Positions 56,013 to 64,000 of a DNA stretch of 64,000 nucleotides are shown here, one piece after another. The position numbers and the translations under genes were made by a program. Within the stretch, counting starts at the first letter, position 1. Each line of letters starts with the position of its first letter. The notes under the pieces were generated by a model, which was given only the letters and a program-made list of their open reading frames with translations, did no database searches and was not told where the DNA came from. Source of the stretch: Sipunculus nudus (lineage: Eukaryota > Annelida > Sipuncula > Golfingiida > Sipunculidae); the NCBI GenBank assembly GCA_026874595.1, contig CM049306.1, positions 17,197,019 to 17,261,018 on the forward strand, read 5' to 3'.

Positions 56013-58514
56013 GTATCTGTTTGTCTGTATGTCGTAGTTTTCTACCCTGCATGTCTCATAATGAGTTAACATGACCATTATTTATGGTTAATAGTGGTAT
56101 TGTTTCATGTATTTTACTCACGTAACTTCATGTTTTTGTACCCTGGTCCATATTGTTATGGTATACTTGTTTTTGTTTTTTTTTCATCATTTGTTTACAT
56201 TTTTTAAGGTGAGAGTGATAAATTAAAGGCCATATGACCACAGTTATAAAATTGATAACTAAGTCTGAGAATTTATTATTAATCATCTGAATGCACATCA
56301 AAATAAAGAAAGGATTAATTTCAAGGCACCCAGTATTAACTGAGCCTTAAAGATTATGCGTTCATTATAAAAGAAGTGTATTGCATGCATTATTATATTC
56401 AAATTCCTTTCTTGCTTCCTCTGTTTCCAGATGGTGAAAAAAATCAAATATTTCGTACTTAAATGTGAAGTATTTTGCATTACATTTAGATTTGTACAAA
56501 GATCCAACAGTAATGAACAACATCATCCATTTGTTATTGTTTATGTTATATTTAGTGCTTATTATCTTATAAATACTGCTAATGATTACTAAACACTGAA
56601 TGATAAGCTTTTTAGATTTGCAGTAGATATGTCACTAATATACCAATTTATTTGACTAATAATGCAAATTGCCCTGTTCCAGTATGTTGATTAATATTGT
56701 ACAACTGGCTAGTTTCATACAAAAACATAGTTAAATAGATAATGAAAATGATACTTATCAGAGCACACTTCTCTGTCAGCTGTGAAAATTCTGTAGGGTC
56801 CAAGTTTTACCCAGATTAGCACCATCATTTAATAGCCCATGTCTTGGAAACCTGGAAATCTGTTTTACTAGTTTATAAATTTCTCTGCTTATGGTCATAC
56901 AAACAAGCAGACACTGACAAAACCTTAACCTCCTCAGTGGGGGTGATGAATAACTATTATGAATATCTGGCATGTAAAATTATACTGGATCTCATATTAT
57001 ATCATTTATTTAAAAAAAAGCCAAGATTTAACCACCATGGATATAAGCAGCATCTTCCACAGCAACATTGTTAATTTGCAATCAACATTAACCACATGGG
57101 GGTTAATGGAAAATCTTGTCCTTAGCACATTTGGTGCCACCTGCTGAGAAAGACAAACACTTATTTTGCACTCAACAGTGAAAGTTTGATCAGATAGAAG
57201 TCCTGCATAATTTTTATTTTATTTACCCAATAAAAAATCTTACTCAGCAGTTACTGTTTGTTTTATATTTTTTTTTTTTGGGTTTATGTAGTTTTTCATA
57301 ATTTTTTTATTATGTCAGTCAGAATATTTATAAAATTGACTAATATGTCTATAGAAACACAGCTCTTGCATTTATTAGGCTTTTATTTACGTATGGAGGT
57401 TTACTAGTTTTTATTTTATTTTTTTTCTTCAGCTTAAGAAATGATTTGAATCAGGGATGATATTGCTTTACATATGTGTAGTTTTCATGTTGGGTCTGCA
57501 TGCATAACTATGAATACTCAATCAGATATAAAACAAAGTAAAAAAGAAATAAATGAGTCTGAAGTCTCAGTCTGGTGACCCTATTAAAACCTTAGACAGC
57601 TCTGTGGACTAATTTCCTACTGTCACTGTGTTCATACCTTACTTCATGTTAAATTTGTACATTGATCTTTTTAAATTTTGCTTTATTGTAATAAATCCTT
57701 ATTCCTATTGTTGATGCACAAAAAGGTGACAGGCTTTTTTTTAATCATATTTGCCACTGAAATATGTGGGATAATTTGTTATTCATTGCCTGGATAGATG
57801 TCAATGAGTAGAACTTGACTACTGGATCACCTGACCATCGTATTTAGTGAATCTGTGATATTTGTGTATTCTTATGTCTGCAGGCTACTGCAGGAGGCCG
57901 TAATCCCCACTCCTCTGACAGTCAGTATATCATGCTGTAGCTCAAGAATGGGTACTTTGCAGCAGTGACCACAAAGGTGTCTAAAAGGCAGCTCACAAAA
58001 TCTGTATCTGTTGCAGTTTTAGTTTCTAGTGATTGCCCACAGGAAGCTCAGCTTGGATTGATAGATCCATTTGTGGCTGTATCAAATTCTTTGTCAGTAA
58101 TATTATCACTAATATTTTTTATATTAATTGTAAATAGTGGAGCACAAAATGATTATAAATGACCTTCACTTTATGAAAAGGTACTCCATCTAGAAGGGTA
58201 TTTCTATACAAGTATAATTATTTTATTGGCTGAGAACTGTGGAAGGGAATATTTGTGGCAGTGTAGAATGCTCATCAGTGCTCTGATGAGTGCATAAGTT
58301 TTAATTGTTTACATATACCAATGAATTGTTATTTGGAATGCAGAGTTACTTTTTATCCTTGAGATAGTATGAAATGGAACAACATGGTTTTAATGTTCAC
58401 CAATTTTTGTAAAAGCTTATTTTTATGTGTTGATCTGTCATGCTGGCATGCTGATCAGCTGGCCAGACAGACATACAACACAGTCTGATGATAAAAAGAT
58501 TTAAAGTTGATATC
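56013..58514. other. HDAC11 intron 4: no confirmed exon
   Basis: AT-rich. One exon-like segment starts at 57895 (see findings). The next expected HDAC11 exon, coding for the PP-x-x-x-LPN...LRPLRTQTGG segment, was looked for and not found before 64000. Confidence 0.5.
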
Positions 58515-59656
58515 AGTAATTGTATCCACCAAAACAGAGTTTTGCAGATAATATGTTTTCAGCCGGACGCCGCTGCCGATGCTTAGGTGTCCGGAGAACT
58601 CCTCCGTAACCGCTGGGCGGAATTTTACGAAACCCAGGATTATGTTCGGGTCACATGTGAACTGCTGCGCCCCAGTTTTGTTTTGACCTCTGACCTTTCC
58701 TCTGTGCTCTGAGTCTATCTGTGCGTCTGTTATGACACAATTTAACCCACATATCTCGGAAACTGTTTGACCAATCCAGAAAAAATTTTTTGCTCAAATG
58801 TAGCCCTTGGATAGCTTTATAACATACATAAAAACTGGTGGCGCCACGTGCAACCATGTTTGCACAGCATCTGTCTGTTTGTCTGCCGTGGGATAAAATC
58901 ACTCATATCTCTGCATTGGTTGGACTTATCCACCTGAAATTTTGCATGTGTATACATCCTGGAAAGCTTTCTTGATTTTATGACAGGTGGTGCCACCTAC
59001 ATTCAAGTATATGCAGCAGACATCCAAGCTCATATCTCGGGAACCATTTGACCGATTGGGCCAAAATTTTGCATGTATATAGATCTCACATAGCTCTTTA
59101 TTATACGCAAAGCTGGTGGCGCCACCTGCATCCATTATTGCACAGCATTCGTCCGTCTGTTTATCTGCCATGGGATAAAATCACTCGTATCTCGTCAGTG
59201 GTGTGACTAATTCACCTGAAATTTTGCAGGTTTATACATCCTGGACAGCTCTCTTGATTTTATGACAGGTGGCGCCACCTACATTCTAGTTTACACTGCA
59301 GACATCCAAGCTCATATCTCTGGAACCGTTTAGCCGATTGGGCCAAAATTTTACGTGTATAGATCTTACATAGCTCTTTATCATACGCAAAACTGGTGGT
59401 GCCACCTGCAACCATTTTTGCACAGCTTCCATCTGTTTGTCTGCCATGGGATAAAATTACTCATATCTCAGCAGTGGTTTGACTTTTTGCATTTGTATAC
59501 AACTTTGATAGCTTTCTGGATTTTGTGGTAGTTGGCACAACCTACATACACATTTCGGCTGCAGACATTCATGCTAATATGCAACACACCTCACTCTATT
59601 TCCAGTTGTTACTAAATCCATGCCTCACTTCGCTTGTTGACTACCCGTATTCTAGT
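58515..59656 (-). mobile_element. Family B element, copy 3 (inverted)
   Basis: The 3' hairpin GTATCCACCAAAAC..GTTTTGCAGATA is at about 58526-58553, and the 5' end, 'gttgactacccgtattctag' as seen on plus, is at 59656. Cores are at 58837 (one mismatch), 58987 (TG variant), 59115, 59268 and 59396 (TG variant), alternating about 150/128 bp apart. Confidence 0.85.
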
Positions 59657-60026
59657 TTATCATTACTTTTTAATCGACAATGTCCAGCTTAAGACAAATC
59701 CCAGGGTGATGCCAGTTTGGTCATGATCTGAGGTTTTCAAATTTGCAATATTTGTGAAAGGAAAATAATCACAAAAATAAAACTGTCATGAATAAGAGGC
59801 CCCATCTTCTAGGGCAGTGAAAAGGTAAAAGATTAGGCTCTAAATATTAACAGATCTTGTATTGTGGACATAAATAAAAGATTCCTATTGTAAATTATAT
59901 CAAATTTTCCAAATCATCTGTCTATATTGGAACAGTTATTAAGGCCCCGCTTGACAAGTGGTGCCCTATAGTGATCACTGTGTCAGTCCGTCCGTCTGTA
60001 CTTCCGTCCTTCCGTCAGTGACACTT
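59657..60026. other. Intron 4 of HDAC11: nothing recognised
   Basis: AT-rich; it ends in a short TCCGTC-rich stretch before the 145-bp array. Confidence 0.55.
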
Positions 60027-60910
60027 TCTTTCGCACGCAATAACTCAACAACAACATACTGCAGCTTTCCCTAATTCAGAGGGATGATTGGTACCTATGA
60101 GGGCTCCAGACCTTTGAATTACAGACTTGTTTGAATTCAGATATGGCCGCCACAGCCCAATCGCTGATTTTCTTTTGCATGCAATAACTCAACAACAACA
60201 TACTGCAGCTTTCCCTAATTCACAGGGATTATTGGTACCTATGACCTCTCCAGACCTATCACATTACAGACTTGTCGGAATTCAAATATGGCTGCAACAG
60301 CCCAATCGCTGATTTTCTTTTGCATGCGATAACTCAACAACAACATACTGCGGCTTTCCCAAATCAGAGGGATGATTGGTACCTATGAGGGCTCCAGACT
60401 TATTGAATAACAGACCTGTTGGAATTCAAATATGGCCCCCACAGCCCGATCGATGATTTACTTTCATGCACGATAACTCAACAACAACCTACTGCAGCTT
60501 TCCCGAATTAACAGGGATGATTGGTTCCTATGAGGGCTCCAAACCTTTTGAATAACAGACCTGTTGGAATTCCAATATGGCCACCACAGCCCAATCGCTG
60601 ATTTTCTTTCGTGTGCGATAACTCAACAACAACCTTCTGCAGCTTTCCCAAATTCACAGGGATGATTGGTACCTAAAAGGGCTCCAGACCTTTTGAATTA
60701 CAGACCTGTTGGAATTTTAGTATGGCCGCCACTGCCCAATTGCTGATTTTCTTATTGTGCGTGATAACTAAACAACAACATACTTCAGCTTTTCTTAATT
60801 TACAGGGATCATTGGTCTCTATGAGGGCTCCAGACCTATTGAATTACAGATTGGCTCAAAATCAAATATGGCTAACAGACATATTCGGTGATTTTCTATG
60901 GCACACATTA
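60027..60910 (+). repeat. 145-bp tandem repeat, six copies
   Basis: 'ataactcaacaacaacatac' recurs at about 60041, 60184, 60329, 60473, 60618 and 60764. Each unit also has 'gggatgattggtacctatga', 'gggctccagacc' and 'tatggccgccacagcccaat'. The last copy is most diverged. Confidence 0.93.
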
Positions 60911-61080
60911 TTTCAGACATATCTTCTTAAATCCAGTACGATTTTTTTCCCTCATGCATATTGATAAAAACCTGTTTCTGTTTTTTATATTTTTCAAATT
61001 TAACATAATTTTTCACCCATATGTAAACTAGTCCAGCACTAGCAGAAACGTGGGGCCCTCTGAGGACCATTGTCTGACAA
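60911..61080. other. Spacer between two satellites
   Basis: No feature recognised. Confidence 0.6.
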
Positions 61081-63085
61081 CAGTTATAAATAGCTGTCCC
61101 TGGTATCCTTCAGATATATAACACAACCCACTAAACAGTTATAAATAGCTGTCCCTGGTATCCTATAGATATATAACACCACCCACTAAACAGTTATAAA
61201 TAGCTGTCCCTGGTATCCTTTAGATATATAACACAACCCACTAAACAGTTATAAATAGCTGTCCCTGATATCCTATAGATATATAACACAACCCACTAAA
61301 CAGTTATAAATAGCTGTCCCTGGTATCCTTTAGGTATATAACACAACCCACTAAACAGTTATAAATAGCTGTCCCTGGTGTCCTTCAGATATATAACACA
61401 ACCCACTAAACAGTTATAAATAGCTGTCCCTGGTATCCTTTAGATATATAACACAACCCACTAAACAGTTATAAATAGCTGTCCCTGATATCCTATAGAT
61501 ATATAACACAACCCACTAAACAGTTATAAATAGCTGTCCCTGGTATCCTTCAGATATATAACACAACCCACTAAACAGTTATAAATAGCTGTCCCTGGTA
61601 TCCTATAGATATATAACACAACCCACTAAACAGTTATAAATAGCTGTCCCTGGTATCCTTCAGATATATAACACAACCCACTAAACAGTTATAAATAGCT
61701 GTCCCTGGTATCCTTCAGATATATAACACAACCCACTAAACAATTATAAATAGCTGTCCCTGGTATCCTTTAGATATATAACACAAACCACCAAACAGTT
61801 ATAAATAGCTGTCCCTGATATCCTATAGATATATAACACAACCCACTAAACAATTATAAATAGCTGTCCCTGATATTCTTTAGATATATAACACAACCCA
61901 CTAAACAGTTATAAATAGCTGTCCCTGGTATCCTATAGATATATAACACAACCCACTAAACAGTTATAAATAGCTGTCCCTGGTATCCTTTAGATATATA
62001 ACACAACCCACTAAACAGTTATAAATAGCTGTCCTTGATATCCTATAGATATATAACACAACCCACTAAACAGTTATAAATAGCTGTCCCTGGTGTCCTT
62101 CAGATATATAACACAACCCACTAAACAGTTATAAATAGCTGCCCTGGTATCCTTTAGATATATAACACAACCCACTAAACAGTTATAAATAGCTGTCCCT
62201 GATATCCTATAGATATATAACACATCCCACTAAACAGTTATAAATAGCTGTCCCTGGTATCCTTCAGATATATAACACAACCCACTAAACAGTTATAAAT
62301 AGCTGTCCCTGGTATCCTATAGATATATAACACAACCCACTAAACAATTATAAATAGCTGTCCCTGGTGTCCTTCAGATATATAACACAACCCACTAAAC
62401 AGTTATAAATAGCTGTCCCTGGTATCCTATAGATTTATAACACAACCCACTAAACAATTATAAATAGCTGTCCCTGATATTCTTTAGATATATATAAAAC
62501 AAACAACCAAAGTTATAAATAGCTGTCCTTTGTATCCTTTAGATATATAACACAACCCACTAAACAGTTATAAATAGCTGTCACTGGTTTTGTTAAGATA
62601 TAAAAAACAGCCCACTAAACAGTTATAAATAGCTGTCCCTGGTATTGTTAAGATATAAAACACAGCCCATTAAACAATTATAAATAGCTGTCCCTGGTAT
62701 CCTTAAGATATATAACACAAACCACCAAACAGTTATAAATAGCTGTCCCTGATATTCTTTAGATATATATAACACAAACAACCAAACAGTTATAAATAGC
62801 TGTCCTTGGTATCCTTTAGATATGTACAAAAACCACCAAACAGGTTTAAATAGCTGACCCTTATATCGTATAGATATACATTTATAACACAACTCACTAA
62901 ACAATTATAAATAGCTGTCCCTGATATCCTATAGATATATAACACAAACCACCAAACAGTTATAAATAGCTGTCCCAGGTATTGTTAAGATATAAAACAC
63001 AACCCACAAAACAGTTATAAATAGCTGTCCGAGGTATCCTTTAGATATATAACACAAACCACTCAACAGTTATAAATAGCTGTTT
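61081..63085 (+). repeat. 55-bp satellite, about 36 copies
   Basis: The unit begins CAGTTATAAATAGCTGTCCC and continues 'tggtatcctttagatatata' and 'acacaacccactaaa'. The first 29 copies or so are very homogeneous. From about 62440 onward copies vary in length and sequence. CAGTTATAAATAGCTG is a near-palindrome containing TATAAATAG. Confidence 0.97.
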
Positions 63086-63104
63086 TCCTCTCTTCAGTAT
63101 TTGT

Positions 63105-64000
63105 TTTTTAGCTCAGCTGACTATAAGTCGTGGTCCATTGTCCATCTGTCTGTCTGTCTGTCTGTCTGTAGATGAGGCACGTTTTGAAACCATAAGACCT
63201 AGGAATCCAAAATTCTTCATAATGTTAGATGTCCCTAAGATCTCCTACCAAGCTGAAAACTGGGTCTTTGCGACTTTGTTCCTTTTAGAAATTAAGGGAA
63301 AACCTCAATTTTTTATTCAAAACCTATTTTCACACTTCAGGCCTAATATCAAAACCACTCATCTGTTTTTCCTCATATTTACAATAAATATTCCTCTATA
63401 TTATATATATTTCCTATGTACATGCCAGAAATTAGGTCTGTATTTTATAATTTAAAAAAATTATTGGCCCAAACATATTGCACTTTGTTAAAAAAAATCA
63501 GGAAAAATATATGGTTACTTAACACAAAAATATTAAAGCTAGGGAATTTTTTTTCAGTAATATAACTTTAATTATTCAAAATTTAATTGTATACCCAAAA
63601 TTAGATCAAAATCTTTTGAATTTTTCAAAATATTAGCAAAATTATAAAATTGGTACCTTAAATTTTGCCCAATTTTGACCATGGCACATTTTTCTCATAA
63701 TTATATTTAATTTATTTTTCACAGCTGGGATACAAGAGGATTTAATCTGTTGAATTCTGAAATTTGAAAGTAAAAGCTTAAAAATTATTCTAATAATTGA
63801 AGTTTTTCAGATGTTCTAATGTATTTGCATTTTGTATATCCAGGACCCCACTCTTGCTCACTACAGCCTTGCCTAGGTAACATTATTAGTGATGCAGCAC
63901 TGGCAGAACACCCCTGCTATAATAAACATACACTTATTCTCATGGGCCCAACAATAACAGCCCCCCGCCCCCCCCAAGGTCCCCCCCCCCCAATCACCAT
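63105..64000 (-). mobile_element. Family F element, copy 4 (inverted, reaches window end)
   Basis: Begins on plus with TTTTTTAGCTCAGCTGACTATAAGTC, then 'gtggtccattgtcc' and (TCTG)n, and continues as the exact reverse order of family F. It ends in C homopolymers and 'ccaatcaccat' at 63990-64000. One arm of the terminal hairpin is deleted here. Confidence 0.8.

Noticed and set aside
63138-63455. 105-residue frame starting MSICLSVCLSVDEARF
   Set aside because: It runs through the reversed family F body; similar frames appear at every copy (for example 24964-25167 and 28791-29213) with no conserved domain.

Overview
The window looks like nuclear DNA of a bilaterian invertebrate, most likely a lophotrochozoan such as a mollusc. 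It is AT-rich and repeat-dense, and it holds two recognisable host genes with small exons and kilobase-scale introns. The mollusc assignment is inference from repeat style; no marker gene fixes it. Nothing suggests prokaryotic operons, CRISPR or plasmid functions, and almost all longer open frames are chance frames inside repeats.

Host genes. (1) LIN37, the DREAM/MuvB complex subunit, lies on the minus strand from about 30877 to 11271. Seven coding exons join in phase to about 230 residues and include the diagnostic CRAW block. A promoter-like stretch with three CCAAT boxes and a GC box lies just upstream, at 30885-30995. Introns 2 and 3 (9.9 kb and 5.5 kb) are swollen by mobile elements. (2) HDAC11, a class IV histone deacetylase, lies on the plus strand. 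Coding exons at 44060-44127, 48215-48363, 51181-51281 and a probable 30-nt microexon at 55983-56012 cover roughly the first quarter of the protein. The catalytic part must lie beyond 64000.

Between the two genes (31.1-43.8 kb) are C-rich tandem repeats, a small MITE, a polypyrimidine tract and a decayed 5'-truncated Ty3/gypsy element on the minus strand (37884-42290). Its pol order is protease, integrase, reverse transcriptase, RNase H. This is the unusual copia-like order known from the Gmr1 clade.

Repeats dominate the rest. Family A: 345-3630 and, inverted, 14612-16195. Family B: 6226-7660, 22627-24381, and inverted 50580-51122 and 58515-59656, with hairpins at both ends. Family C: 9858-10975, 20204-21720, 25317-27590 and 29142-29500. 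Family F: 16690-19720 (interrupted), 24390-25316, 28260-29141 and inverted 63105-64000; C and F share a 3' hairpin. Family D: 4086-4770 and 46565-47900. Family E: 49145-50170. There are also several satellites and minisatellites. A 12-bp palindrome, GGTGGCGCCACC, or CpG-decayed versions of it, recurs in families A, B, C, D and E. The insertion at 17531-19695 splits an F hairpin exactly at a TA, and intact empty-site versions occur elsewhere in the window. A perfect 49-bp inverted repeat with a 6-nt spacer sits in HDAC11 intron 1 at 44460-44563.
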